Part shown: one piece after another, positions 37,312 to 45,905 of the stretch | How the letters are laid out: each line of letters opens with the position of its first letter | How positions within the stretch are numbered: position 1 is the stretch's first letter | NCBI RefSeq assembly: GCF_030538695.1 | Contig: NZ_JAUNTN010000006.1 | Location: forward strand, 1-64,000 | Direction of reading: 5' to 3' | Source of the DNA: Paracoccus sp. (in: a-proteobacteria) | GTDB lineage: Bacteria; Pseudomonadota; Alphaproteobacteria; Rhodobacterales; Rhodobacteraceae | Length of the DNA stretch: 64,000 bases | Notes under the pieces: generated by a model | The model's input: the letters and a program-made list of their open reading frames with translations, nothing else | Databases searched by the model: none | What the model was told of the DNA's origin: nothing | Program-made: the position numbers and the translations under genes

Positions 37312-37884
37312 ATGGCAGAACGTGAAAACCGCCGGGACCGTCGCCGCGAAGAGCGTGAGGAAACCCCGGAGTTTGCCGACCGTTTGGTGGCGATCAACCG
37401 TGTGTCGAAAACCGTGAAAGGTGGTAAACGCTTTGGCTTTGCCGCTCTGGTGGTTGTTGGCGATCAGCGTGGCCGTGTCGGTTTCGGCAAGGGCAAGGCG
37501 AAAGAAGTGCCGGAAGCTATCCGTAAGGCAACCGAGCAGGCCAAGCGCAACATGATCCGCGTGCCGCTGCGCGATGGTCGCACGCTGCACCACGACATCG
37601 AGGGCCGCCATGGCGCTGGCAAGGTCGTGATGCGGACCGCCGTTCCGGGGACCGGGATCATCGCCGGTGGTCCAATGCGCGCTGTGTTCGAGATGCTGGG
37701 CGTTCAGGATGTTGTGGCGAAATCGCTGGGTTCGCAGAACCCCTACAACATGATCCGCGCCACCATCGACGGTCTGAAAGCCGAAGCCTCGCCCCGCTCG
37801 GTGGCGCAGCGTCGCGGCAAAAAGGTTGCCGACATTCTGGGCAATAACGACAAGCCGGCAGAAGCCGAAGCTGTTGAGGCGTAA
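37312..37884 (+). CDS. rpsE: 30S ribosomal protein S5
   Basis: 190 residues. The double-stranded RNA-binding fold [23 protein letters not shown] and [20 protein letters not shown] are present; the N- and C-terminal extensions are longer than in E. coli, as usual in alphaproteobacteria. Functions in mRNA helicase activity and fidelity. Confidence 0.98.
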   Translation: MAERENRRDRRREEREETPEFADRLVAINRVSKTVKGGKRFGFAALVVVGDQRGRVGFGKGKAKEVPEAIRKATEQAKRNMIRVPLRDGRTLHHDIEGRHGAGKVVMRTAVPGTGIIAGGPMRAVFEMLGVQDVVAKSLGSQNPYNMIRATIDGLKAEASPRSVAQRRGKKVADILGNNDKPAEAEAVEA

Positions 37885-37895
37885 GGGGATAAGTC

Positions 37896-38084
37896 ATGGC
37901 TAAAACCATCGTCGTCAAGCAGATCGGCAGCCCGATCCGTCGCCCCGCCATCCAGCGCGAAACGCTGAAAGGCTTGGGCCTGAACAAGATGAACCGCACT
38001 CGTGAGTTGCAGGACACCCCTGCAATCCGTGGCATGGTCGCCAAGATCCCGCATCTGGTGCAGATCATCGAAGAAAAGGACTAA
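37896..38084 (+). CDS. rpmD: 50S ribosomal protein L30
   Basis: 62 residues, [19 protein letters not shown] and [20 protein letters not shown]. Last gene before a strong terminator; the usual next gene rplO is displaced by about 1 kb. Confidence 0.97.
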   Translation: MAKTIVVKQIGSPIRRPAIQRETLKGLGLNKMNRTRELQDTPAIRGMVAKIPHLVQIIEEKD

Positions 38085-38089
38085 GATCA

Positions 38090-38117
38090 GGCCGGGGCAA
38101 CCCGGCCTTTCCTTTTG
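38090..38117 (+). terminator. Rho-independent terminator after rpmD
   Basis: GGCCGGG (38090-38096) pairs with CCCGGCC (38101-38107) around a GCAA tetraloop, followed by TTTCCTTTT. It separates rpmD from rplO. Confidence 0.85.
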
Positions 38118-38262
38118 CCGCGCCTAGTTTCGTAACAAGGCGCGGCATTTCATTAAAATTGAAATGAAAAAATCCTGAGGCGGCCGTTTTCCGCTCCCGC
38201 ATTAACCGCTGGTTAAGGATTTTGCGCATAGGTTGGGGCAAGTCGTTTATGGATGCCCGCTC

Positions 38263-38958
38263 GTGCGATTCGGATGGTTGCTTTCTCTTGTGTTGCTGGT
38301 CTTTGAGGCCGGTGCTTCGTTCGCGGGGCCTTGGCCGCGTGCGGAAGGGGGGATGTTCCTATCCTTCTCTGTCGAGGGGGATCGTGACGGCAATCACTAC
38401 ATTGGGTCTTATGGCGAATATGGCCTGAAGGATCGAAGACACCTGATTCTGGAGTTCGGGCGCAGCAGCGGTGGCGAAAGGCGGGGACTGGCCAGCCTGC
38501 AATGGGCGCTGGACGACGGGCAGGGGGCTGATCGGCTGGCGGTATCGCTGGGGCTGGGGGCGTTGCATCGGGACGGGCAGACTCGCCCGATGGCACAGAT
38601 TGCGGCAGGTTGGGGGCGTGGTTTCGATGGGCCCATGCCGGGTTGGATCAGTGCCGAATCGCGGCTGCGGGTGACGGGGGACATGGCCGCAAGTGTGGCC
38701 AATTACAGTTTGCCCTATATGACCCCCAAGGTTGCGAGTCATTTGGATGTGACGCTTGGCCTACGGCCCTGGCTGGGGTGGATGCTGGTCAATCAGCTTC
38801 GGTTTGAACGACGTGAGGATAGCGGCTTTTCCAGCAAGCTGGCGGTTTCGGGGCTGCGTGATCTGATTGGCCCGGCAAAACTGGAAATCGGGGTGATCGT
38901 GCCTTTGTCGGGCGCGGGGGAGGGGGCCATGAAAATTGGCACATGGGTCGCATTTTAG
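38263..38958 (+). CDS. Exported beta-rich protein of unknown function between rpmD and rplO
   Basis: 231 residues from a GTG at 38263. That start gives a clean signal peptide (RFGWLLSLVLLVFEAGASFA, cleavage before GPWPRAEGG); a TTG 10 codons upstream is the alternative. The mature protein alternates short amphipathic strands (HLILEFGRSSGGERRGLASL, WLGWMLVNQLRFERR) and ends in ...GTWVAF with a C-terminal Phe, typical of outer-membrane beta-barrels. I do not recognise a family. It interrupts the spc operon. Confidence 0.65.
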   Translation: MRFGWLLSLVLLVFEAGASFAGPWPRAEGGMFLSFSVEGDRDGNHYIGSYGEYGLKDRRHLILEFGRSSGGERRGLASLQWALDDGQGADRLAVSLGLGALHRDGQTRPMAQIAAGWGRGFDGPMPGWISAESRLRVTGDMAASVANYSLPYMTPKVASHLDVTLGLRPWLGWMLVNQLRFERREDSGFSSKLAVSGLRDLIGPAKLEIGVIVPLSGAGEGAMKIGTWVAF

Positions 38959-39105
38959 CCGAAGGCTTGGCGGTGCTGGCTGTTGCGGTCGCAAACCTTT
39001 GCCGCTAAAAGGGCGGCTGGAATCGGCTGCCGGTTCTGTAACCAACAAGAAATGCCGTGTCTGTCCCTTTGCTTCGCGGGATGGTTCCGGCTTTAGGAGA
39101 AGCAC

Positions 39106-39585
39106 ATGAAACTGCATGAAATCCGCGATAACGAAGGTGCCAACCGCAAGAAAAAGCGCGTTGCCCGTGGTCCCGGTTCGGGCAAGGGTAAGACAGCTGG
39201 CCGCGGTATCAAAGGTCAGACCTCGCGTTCGGGCGTGGCGCTGAACGGTTATGAAGGCGGTCAGATGCCGCTGTATCGCCGCCTGCCCAAGCGCGGCTTT
39301 ACCAAGCCGAACGCGCTGAAGTTCGCCGTGGTCAACCTGGGCCAGCTGCAAGCCTTTGTCGATGCGGGCAAGCTGACCGCTGGTGATGTGTCCGAAGACG
39401 CACTGGTTGAAGCGGGCGTTGTGCGCCGCAAGCTGGACGGTGTGCGCGTTCTGGCCAAAGGCGAGCTGAAAGCCGCTCTGAACCTGACTGTTGCCGGCGC
39501 ATCCAAAGCTGCGATTGCGGCTGTCGAAAAGGCTGGCGGCAAAGTAACCGTCACCACCCCGGCCAAAGCCGAGGCGGCGGAATAA
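39106..39585 (+). CDS. rplO: 50S ribosomal protein L15
   Basis: 159 residues, [42 protein letters not shown] and [17 protein letters not shown]. Late assembly protein. Transcribed separately from rpmD by position; AGGAGA precedes the ATG. Confidence 0.98.
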   Translation: MKLHEIRDNEGANRKKKRVARGPGSGKGKTAGRGIKGQTSRSGVALNGYEGGQMPLYRRLPKRGFTKPNALKFAVVNLGQLQAFVDAGKLTAGDVSEDALVEAGVVRRKLDGVRVLAKGELKAALNLTVAGASKAAIAAVEKAGGKVTVTTPAKAEAAE

Positions 39586-39604
39586 GACCCGGTTGCCCAT
39601 TGTG

Positions 39605-39622
39605 GCGGGGCGCAGGCCCCGC
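39605..39622 (+). promoter_or_regulatory. Hairpin between rplO and secY
   Basis: GCGGGGC (39605-39611) and GCCCCGC (39616-39622) form a 7-bp stem with a four-base loop and no T-run. Confidence 0.4.
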
Positions 39623-39698
39623 TACATAGACCGCAAGTTTTCCTAGCGCCGCGGGATCGGGAAACCGTCCGGCGGCGCTGCCATGAAAGAGGCTTCAC

Positions 39699-41069
39699 AT
39701 GGCGTCAGCCGCTGAACAGATGGCCGCAAACCTGTCCTGGGGGACGTTTGCCAAGGCCACCGAACTTCGCCAGCGCATCTGGTTTACGATTGGTTTGCTG
39801 ATTATTTACCGTCTTGGCACCTATATTCCGGTGCCGGGGATCGACGGTGCAGCCCTGCGCAGCTTTATGGATCAGGCGCAGACAGGCATTGGTGGCATCA
39901 TGTCGATGTTCACCGGCGGCGCGCTGTCGCGGATGGGGATTTTCGCGCTGGGGATCATGCCCTATATCAGCGCGTCGATCATCGTTCAGCTTTTGACGGC
40001 GATGGTGCCTTCGCTTGAGCAGCTCAAGAAAGAGGGCGAGCAGGGTCGCAAGAAGATTAACCAATATACACGCTATGGCACGGTCGCGCTGGCGCTGTTC
40101 CAGGCCTATGGTCTGGCGCGAAGCCTTGAGGTCGGCGGCATGGCGCATGATCCGGGGCTGTTCTTTCAGGCCACGGTGGTGATTACGCTGGTTGGCGGCA
40201 CCATGTTCCTGATGTGGCTGGGTGAGCAGATCACCGCGCGCGGCATCGGTAACGGCATTTCGCTGATTATCTTTGTCGGTATCGTTGCGGAAATCCCCGG
40301 CCATCTGGCGCAACTGTTTGAACAGGGCCGGATCGGCGCGATCTCGACCCCGGTTATTCTGGGCATTGCGGCGCTGATTGTCGTGGTCATGGCCTTTGTC
40401 GTGTTCATGGAACGCGCCCTGCGCAAGATCCACATTCAATATCCGCGGCGTCAGGTCGGGATGAAGGTCTATGACGGCCAGTCCAGCCACCTGCCGATCA
40501 AGGTTAACCCGGCAGGGGTGATTCCGGCGATCTTTGCCAGTTCGTTGCTGCTGCTGCCAATCACGATTTCGACCTTTTCAGGCAATCAGACCGGGCCGGT
40601 CATGTCCACGATTCTGGCCTATTTCAGCCCCGGTCAGGTGCTGTATCTGGTATTCTTTGCCGCGATGATCGTGTTTTTCAGCTACTTCTATACGCAGAAT
40701 GTGGCGTTCAAATCCGATGATGTGGCCGAGAATCTCAAGAATCAGGGTGGCTTTATCCCCGGTATTCGTCCCGGCAAGCGGACCGAGGAATATCTGGACT
40801 ATGTGGTGAACCGCGTGCTGGTGATCGGCTCTGCCTATCTGGCGCTGGTCTGTCTGCTGCCTGAGTTCATCCGCGATTTCTGGCAGGTGCCGTTCTATTT
40901 CGGCGGGACGTCTGTTCTGATCGTGGTTTCGGTGACGATGGATACGATCAATCAGGTGCAAAGCCACTTGCTTGCGCATCAATATGAAGGTCTGATCGAA
41001 AAGTCGCAGCTTCGCGGTCGCCGCAAACCGGGCGAGCGTAAGCCACGCAAGGCGCCCGCGCGGCGCTGA
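39699..41069 (+). CDS. secY: Protein translocase subunit SecY
   Basis: 456 residues with ten membrane helices. First helix IWFTIGLLIIYRLGTYIPVPGID, plug region GIMSMFTGGALSRMGIFALG, and the ribosome-contacting loop with QYPRRQVGMK. Forms the SecYEG channel. Basic C-terminus RGRRKPGERKPRKAPARR is longer than in E. coli. adk follows after 21 bases. Confidence 0.98.
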   Translation: MASAAEQMAANLSWGTFAKATELRQRIWFTIGLLIIYRLGTYIPVPGIDGAALRSFMDQAQTGIGGIMSMFTGGALSRMGIFALGIMPYISASIIVQLLTAMVPSLEQLKKEGEQGRKKINQYTRYGTVALALFQAYGLARSLEVGGMAHDPGLFFQATVVITLVGGTMFLMWLGEQITARGIGNGISLIIFVGIVAEIPGHLAQLFEQGRIGAISTPVILGIAALIVVVMAFVVFMERALRKIHIQYPRRQVGMKVYDGQSSHLPIKVNPAGVIPAIFASSLLLLPITISTFSGNQTGPVMSTILAYFSPGQVLYLVFFAAMIVFFSYFYTQNVAFKSDDVAENLKNQGGFIPGIRPGKRTEEYLDYVVNRVLVIGSAYLALVCLLPEFIRDFWQVPFYFGGTSVLIVVSVTMDTINQVQSHLLAHQYEGLIEKSQLRGRRKPGERKPRKAPARR

Positions 41070-41090
41070 TACAAGAGGGAGAGAGGGACC

Positions 41091-41744
41091 ATGACCGTTA
41101 ACATCATTCTGCTTGGCCCGCCGGGTGCCGGCAAAGGCACGCAGGCCCGCCGTCTGGTTGAGGAGCGCGGCCTGGTCCAGCTTTCCACCGGCGATATGTT
41201 GCGCGAGGCCCGGTCCTCGGGGACTGAAATGGGCAAGGTCGTGGCCGAGGTCATGGACAAGGGGCAGTTGGTCACGGATGAAATCGTGATCGGGCTGATC
41301 CGCGAAAAGCTGGCGGATAGCGCGGCCAATGGCTTTATCTTTGACGGCTTTCCGCGCACTTTGGCGCAGGCCGATGCACTGGATGATCTGATGGCCGAGC
41401 AGGGTGCGCAGATCAATGCCGTGATTGAAATGCAGGTCGATGACACGGCGCTGGTCAAGCGCATCACCGGGCGCTTTACCTGCGGAAATTGCGGCGAGGT
41501 TTACCACGATGAAACCAAACCGACCGCCAAGCCGGGCGTTTGCGATGTCTGTGGTTCGGATGATCTGCGCCGCCGTGCCGATGACAATGAGGACAGCCTG
41601 AAAACCCGGCTGTTGGAATATTACAAGAAAACCTCGCCGCTGATCGGCTATTACTATGCCAAGGGCAAGCTGCGGCCAGTCGATGGCCTGGCGGCGATGG
41701 ATGATGTGGCTGCGCAGACCGCACAGATCATGGACAGCCTGTAG
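41091..41744 (+). CDS. adk: Adenylate kinase with zinc-type lid
   Basis: 217 residues. P-loop [13 protein letters not shown]-binding STGDMLR and a long lid with four cysteines CGNCGEVYH and CDVCGSD (C-x2-C ... C-x2-C), predicted to bind zinc. Interconverts ATP, ADP and AMP. Sits after secY as in many bacteria. Confidence 0.98.
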   Translation: MTVNIILLGPPGAGKGTQARRLVEERGLVQLSTGDMLREARSSGTEMGKVVAEVMDKGQLVTDEIVIGLIREKLADSAANGFIFDGFPRTLAQADALDDLMAEQGAQINAVIEMQVDDTALVKRITGRFTCGNCGEVYHDETKPTAKPGVCDVCGSDDLRRRADDNEDSLKTRLLEYYKKTSPLIGYYYAKGKLRPVDGLAAMDDVAAQTAQIMDSL

Positions 41745-41752
41745 GGGCGGGG

Positions 41753-41781
41753 TTGACAGCTCTGCGTTAAACCTATACGCG
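41753..41781 (+). promoter_or_regulatory. Candidate promoter of the rpsM (alpha) operon
   Basis: Consensus TTGACA at 41753-41758 and TATACG/TACGCG around 41774-41781 (spacing 15-17). Located between adk and rpsM, consistent with an alpha-operon promoter. Confidence 0.5.
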
Positions 41782-41802
41782 CAAGCATCCCATCAGGGAA
41801 TC

Positions 41803-41857
41803 GCACCCATTCGGGGTGCAGCGATTCGGCCCGAAGGCAGAGCTTTCGGGCCTTCGG
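41803..41857 (+). promoter_or_regulatory. Structured rpsM leader with alternative helices
   Basis: GCACCC (41803-41808) pairs with GGGTGC (41814-41819). Next, GGCCCGAA (41828-41835) pairs with TTCGGGCC (41845-41852). CCGAAGG (41831-41837) can instead pair with CCTTCGG (41851-41857), excluding the former. In E. coli the same position is an S4-repressed leader; this one may be a switch. Confidence 0.45.
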
Positions 41858-41906
41858 TTGTGAAAAAAGGTTCCGGTGCTACGGAATCGCAACATAAGGA
41901 CAGCAC

Positions 41907-42275
41907 ATGGCTCGTATTGCCGGTGTCAATATTCCGACGGGGAAACGTGTCCCCATCGCTTTGACTTATATCCACGGGATTGGTCCCGCCTTTGCCGAGC
42001 AGATCTGCGAAGGTGTCGGCATCGAACGCACCCGTCGCGTGAATGAGCTTTCGGACGCCGAAGTTCTGCAAATCCGCGAATACATCGACGCGAACCTGAC
42101 GGTTGAGGGCGACCTGCGCCGCGAAACCCAAATGAACATCAAGCGTATGATGGATCTGGGTTCCTATCGTGGCCTGCGTCACCGTCGCGGTCTGCCGGTG
42201 CGTGGTCAGCGGACCCACACCAATGCCCGCACCCGTAAAGGCCCGGCAAAACCCATCGCTGGCAAGAAGAAATAA
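41907..42275 (+). CDS. rpsM: 30S ribosomal protein S13
   Basis: 122 residues, [21 protein letters not shown] and the C-terminal [20 protein letters not shown] that contacts P-site tRNA. First gene of the alpha operon (rpsM-rpsK-rpoA-rplQ). rpsD is not here. Confidence 0.98.
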   Translation: MARIAGVNIPTGKRVPIALTYIHGIGPAFAEQICEGVGIERTRRVNELSDAEVLQIREYIDANLTVEGDLRRETQMNIKRMMDLGSYRGLRHRRGLPVRGQRTHTNARTRKGPAKPIAGKKK

Positions 42276-42286
42276 GGGGACCGGAC

Positions 42287-42676
42287 ATGGCTCGTGATAA
42301 GGTTCGCACCAAGCGTAAAGAGCGCAAGAACATCGCCGCTGGCGTGGCGCATGTGAACAGCTCGTTCAACAACACCAAAATCCTGATCTCTGACGTGCAG
42401 GGCAATGCGATCTCGTGGTCGTCGGCAGGCACCATGGGCTTCAAGGGTTCGCGGAAATCGACCCCCTATGCCGCGCAGTTGGCCGCCGAAGATGCGGGCC
42501 GCAAGGCACAGGAACATGGCGTGAAAACGCTGGAGGTTGAGGTTCAGGGTCCGGGTTCGGGCCGTGAATCGGCGCTGCGCGCGCTGGCCGCTGTCGGGTT
42601 CAACATCACGGCGATCCGTGACGTGACCCCGATCGCGCATAATGGCTGCCGCCCGCCGAAGCGCCGCCGCGTCTAA
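42287..42676 (+). CDS. rpsK: 30S ribosomal protein S11
   Basis: 129 residues, with [20 protein letters not shown] and [20 protein letters not shown] at the C-terminus. Lines the mRNA exit platform. Two hairpins follow before rpoA. Confidence 0.98.
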   Translation: MARDKVRTKRKERKNIAAGVAHVNSSFNNTKILISDVQGNAISWSSAGTMGFKGSRKSTPYAAQLAAEDAGRKAQEHGVKTLEVEVQGPGSGRESALRALAAVGFNITAIRDVTPIAHNGCRPPKRRRV

Positions 42677-42692
42677 GGCAAAAACTGTTACG

Positions 42693-42770
42693 CCGGTCCG
42701 CCTTTCGGGCGGTCCGGTGCTTTTCGCATTTCACCTCGGGCGTTTCCGGCCCCGGACATGAGCCGGAAAC
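42693..42770 (+). promoter_or_regulatory. Two hairpins in the rpsK-rpoA gap
   Basis: A stem with one T-T mismatch (42693-42702 with 42708-42717) is followed by TGCTTTTCGC. A second perfect 9-bp stem, GTTTCCGGC (42742-42750) with GCCGGAAAC (42762-42770), lies before the rpoA ribosome site. Likely partial termination or mRNA processing. Confidence 0.45.
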
Positions 42771-42788
42771 AGGAATGGAGGCACACGC

Positions 42789-43805
42789 ATGTTCGAAAAG
42801 AATTGGGCCGAATTGATCAAGCCGACGCAGCTTGACGTGAAGCCGGGCGCCGATCCCACCCGCACCGCGACCGTGGTTGCGGAACCGCTGGAGCGGGGCT
42901 TTGGCCTGACCCTTGGCAACGCGCTGCGCCGGGTGCTGATGTCGTCGTTGCAAGGCGGTGCGATCACCAGCGTTCAGATCGACAACGTGCTGCATGAGTT
43001 TTCTTCGGTCGCCGGGGTGCGTGAGGATGTCACCGACATCGTTCTGAACCTCAAGGGCGTGACGCTGAAAATGGATGTGGATGGCGTCAAGCGCCTGACC
43101 CTCTCGGCCAAAGGTCCGGGCGAGGTCAAGGCTGGCGACATTCAGGAAACTGCTGGTATCACCATCCTGAACCGGGACCATGTGATCTGCCATCTGGACG
43201 ATGGTGCCGAGGTCAACATGGAGCTGACCGTGACCACCGGCAAGGGCTATGTTTCGGCCGACAAGAACCGCCCGGAAGATGCGCCCATCGGGTTGATTCC
43301 GATTGATGCGATTTTCTCGCCGGTCAAGCGTGTCAGCTATGACGTTCAGCCGACCCGCGAAGGTCAGGTTCTGGACTATGACAAGCTGACGATGAAGGTT
43401 GAAACCGACGGTTCGGTGACGCCCGAGGACGCTGTGGCCTATGCGGCGCGCATCCTGCAAGATCAGCTTTCGGTGTTCGTGAACTTTGACGAACCCGAGC
43501 AGGCTGGCCGTCAGGACAACGAGGACGGGCTGGAATTCGATCCGCGCCTGCTGAAAAAGGTTGACGAGCTGGAACTGTCGGTGCGTTCGGCCAACTGCCT
43601 GAAAAACGACAATATCGTCTATATCGGTGATCTGATCCAGAAAACCGAGGCCGAGATGCTGCGGACCCCGAACTTTGGCCGCAAGTCCTTGAATGAAATC
43701 AAGGAAGTGCTGTCGGGCATGGGCCTGCATCTGGGTATGGATGTGGTCGATTGGCCGCCGGAAAACATCGAAGATCTGGCCAAGCGTTTCGACGACCAGT
43801 TTTAA
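42789..43805 (+). CDS. rpoA: DNA-directed RNA polymerase alpha subunit
   Basis: 338 residues. N-terminal assembly domain ([20 protein letters not shown]) and C-terminal domain ([44 protein letters not shown]) that binds UP elements and activators. Normal length. Confidence 0.98.
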   Translation: MFEKNWAELIKPTQLDVKPGADPTRTATVVAEPLERGFGLTLGNALRRVLMSSLQGGAITSVQIDNVLHEFSSVAGVREDVTDIVLNLKGVTLKMDVDGVKRLTLSAKGPGEVKAGDIQETAGITILNRDHVICHLDDGAEVNMELTVTTGKGYVSADKNRPEDAPIGLIPIDAIFSPVKRVSYDVQPTREGQVLDYDKLTMKVETDGSVTPEDAVAYAARILQDQLSVFVNFDEPEQAGRQDNEDGLEFDPRLLKKVDELELSVRSANCLKNDNIVYIGDLIQKTEAEMLRTPNFGRKSLNEIKEVLSGMGLHLGMDVVDWPPENIEDLAKRFDDQF

Positions 43806-43812
43806 GAAATAG

Positions 43813-43834
43813 CGGCGGGGATCAAACCCCGCCG
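43813..43834 (+). promoter_or_regulatory. Hairpin between rpoA and rplQ
   Basis: CGGCGGGG (43813-43820) and CCCCGCCG (43827-43834) form a perfect 8-bp stem, ATCAAA loop, no T-run. It may act as a stability or attenuation element. Confidence 0.45.
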
Positions 43835-43913
43835 TCCGGGCATCCCGCCCCAAGGAGAGCCTCCCGCACGCATGGGGGGCCGGACAAAGCAAAAGACGTT
43901 ATAGGAGATCATC

Positions 43914-44333
43914 ATGCGTCACGCTCGCGGCTACCGTCGCCTTAACCGCACTCACGAACACCGCAAGGCGCTGTTCGCCAACATGGCTGGCTCGCTGATC
44001 GAGCATGAGCAGATCAAGACGACTCTGCCCAAGGCCAAGGAGCTGCGCCCGATCATCGAAAAGCTGATCACGCTGGCGAAACGCGGCGATCTGCACGCCC
44101 GCCGTCAGGCGGCTTCGCAACTGAAGCAAGACGCCTATGTGGCCAAGCTGTTCGAGATTCTCGGCCCTCGCTACAAAGACCGTCAGGGCGGCTATGTCCG
44201 TATTCTGAAGGCCGGCTTCCGCTATGGCGACATGGCGCCGATGGCGATTATCGAATTTGTCGAGCGTGACGTTGACGCCAAAGGTGCCGCTGACCGCGCC
44301 CGCCTTGAGACCGAGGTTGCTGCGGAGGATTGA
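43914..44333 (+). CDS. rplQ: 50S ribosomal protein L17
   Basis: 139 residues, [21 protein letters not shown] and the tail with [15 protein letters not shown] [15 protein letters not shown]. Final gene of the alpha operon, with a strong terminator 30 bases on. Confidence 0.98.
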   Translation: MRHARGYRRLNRTHEHRKALFANMAGSLIEHEQIKTTLPKAKELRPIIEKLITLAKRGDLHARRQAASQLKQDAYVAKLFEILGPRYKDRQGGYVRILKAGFRYGDMAPMAIIEFVERDVDAKGAADRARLETEVAAED

Positions 44334-44360
44334 TCCCTGCGCAAATTCTGAAGATCGAAA

Positions 44361-44386
44361 GCCCTGCCGTTTGGCGGGGCTTTTTT
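44361..44386 (+). terminator. Rho-independent terminator of the alpha operon
   Basis: GCCCTGCC (44361-44368) pairs with GGCGGGGC (44373-44380) with one G-U, then TTTTTT. Confidence 0.88.
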
Positions 44387-44553
44387 GCGGGAAAACAATC
44401 GGTTGCAAACACGCATAGGCTGATGCGCAGACAAAAGCGTGGGCCGTTGTGCCGTCGCGCCCCGCGCGTGAGCAAAAATGATGCGGCCGGGCAATGGGTT
44501 GATCGCAAAAAGGAATTGCGTTCATCCGATCTTAATATCAAGACTGTATCCGT

Positions 44554-44591
44554 CGGCAGGGCGATTTGCCGTTGACCGCCCCTGCTATAAT
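44554..44591 (+). promoter_or_regulatory. Lux-box-like inverted repeat and extended -10 before the luxR gene
   Basis: CGGCA (44554-44558) and TGCCG (44567-44571) form an 18-base inverted repeat. It is followed by an extended -10, TGC-TATAAT (-10 at 44586-44591). The repeat centre is about 36 bases upstream of the expected start point, covering the -35 position. Its shape fits a LuxR-type site, but the sequence match to known boxes is loose. Confidence 0.42.
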
Positions 44592-44605
44592 TTGTCTAAA
44601 AAGCT

Positions 44606-45217
44606 ATGACCGCACAAACTGAAATCAATTCCGCCTTGCAGCAGTTCCGTAAACTGGCCCCCTCGGGTTATTTTCTGGGGCTTCACATCCGCTTTGCTGC
44701 GCCGTTGATGCTGTTTCAGTCCTATCCGCAGAAGTGGTTGGATCACTATTCGCAGAACGCTTATGCGTTGCGTGATCCGACGATTGCCTGGGGGTTTTCG
44801 GTGACGGGTTCCTGCCGGTGGAGCGCATTGCCGATTCCTGATCCGTTCCAGATCATGCAGGCCGCATCCGAACATGGGTTGCGCTATGGTCTGACGGTTT
44901 CGGTCGGGGAAATCACCTCGCGCACGATTGCCAGCTTTGCGCATGATAAACGAGAGTTTTTGGATGACGAGATCGCGCAGATCTCGACAATGATTCGGCG
45001 GCTGCACAAAATCACGGAGCCGCCGGAGAGCCTGACCAAGGCTCAGCAAGAGGCCCTGCGCTGTATCGCGGCAGGTGATCGTCATGCAGCAGCGGCAGCC
45101 AAACTTGGCATCACCGAAAGCGCCTTCAAGGCGCGTCTTATCAGCGCGCGTGAGCGGCTGATGGCACGCACCACCGCTGAGGCGCTGCAAAGAGCCAAGG
45201 ATTTCCGTCTATTGTAA
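44606..45217 (+). CDS. LuxR family autoinducer-binding transcriptional regulator
   Basis: 203 residues. Residues 10-130 are the acyl-homoserine-lactone binding domain: W44, Y48, D57 (in RDP) and W72 match the conserved lactone-contact residues of TraR/LuxR. The C-terminal helix-turn-helix (about 141-195) contains LTKAQQEALRCIAAGDRHAAAAAKLGI. It binds a diffusible lactone and switches gene expression with cell density. It is directly upstream of a LuxI-type synthase, forming a complete R/I pair. Confidence 0.88.
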   Translation: MTAQTEINSALQQFRKLAPSGYFLGLHIRFAAPLMLFQSYPQKWLDHYSQNAYALRDPTIAWGFSVTGSCRWSALPIPDPFQIMQAASEHGLRYGLTVSVGEITSRTIASFAHDKREFLDDEIAQISTMIRRLHKITEPPESLTKAQQEALRCIAAGDRHAAAAAKLGITESAFKARLISARERLMARTTAEALQRAKDFRLL

Positions 45218-45273
45218 GGCATCGTCTGGACCGTGGGCAGCTGGGGCGCCCTCGAACCCAGGAGAGAACGCCT

Positions 45274-45864
45274 ATGGAAACCACCACTCTTTCTTTCGCC
45301 AATCTGCACAACCATGGCGAGTTGTTTGCGAATGTTTTTCGTGCGCGAAAACAAAGTTTTATCGTGCAGAAAAATTGGGACCTTCCCGAAGCCGAAGGGA
45401 TGGAGTTCGACCAATACGATACCCCGCAAAGCCGCTGGGTGGCCATTCACGAATTGGGGCAGGTCTTGGGCGGTCTGCGCCTGACGCCGACGACGGCGCG
45501 TTGTGGGATTTATTCCTATATGATCCGTGATGCGCAGCTTGGCATCCTTGGCGGCTCGATTCCGCAGGATTTGCTTTATGGCCCGGCGCCGGTTGATCCG
45601 CATATCTGGGAATGCACCCGCGTGTTCGTGAACCATGCCGTGCCGATGGCGCAGCGGCGCAAGGTGCATTTCCGCATGGCTGAGGCGATGGTAGCCACCG
45701 CCCGCGAGCAGGGCGCAACCCGGCTGGTCGCCCTGACCGCAGGCAACTGGGAACGCTGGTATGGCCGCTGCGGGGTTGAGGCCGAGGCGATCGGGCCAAT
45801 GCTGACCATCGACGACGGCCAGTTTCAATGCGTCTCGATCAGCCTTGCGGGCAAGATGCACTGA
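45274..45864 (+). CDS. Acyl-homoserine-lactone synthase, LuxI family
   Basis: 196 residues with the family's invariant residues in order: R25 and F29 (FRARKQSF), W35, E44/D46/D49 (MEFDQYD), R69 (GGLRLTPT), E113 and R116 (WECTRVFV). The enzyme makes an N-acyl-homoserine lactone from S-adenosylmethionine and an acyl-carrier-protein substrate. It starts 56 bases after luxR with GGAGAG before the ATG; no separate promoter or lux box is clear, so co-transcription with luxR is likely. Chain length cannot be predicted. Confidence 0.9.
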   Translation: METTTLSFANLHNHGELFANVFRARKQSFIVQKNWDLPEAEGMEFDQYDTPQSRWVAIHELGQVLGGLRLTPTTARCGIYSYMIRDAQLGILGGSIPQDLLYGPAPVDPHIWECTRVFVNHAVPMAQRRKVHFRMAEAMVATAREQGATRLVALTAGNWERWYGRCGVEAEAIGPMLTIDDGQFQCVSISLAGKMH

Positions 45865-45905
45865 CGGGGCTTTCGTGGCAGCCATGGGCGGCGTAAACTC
45901 TGCTC

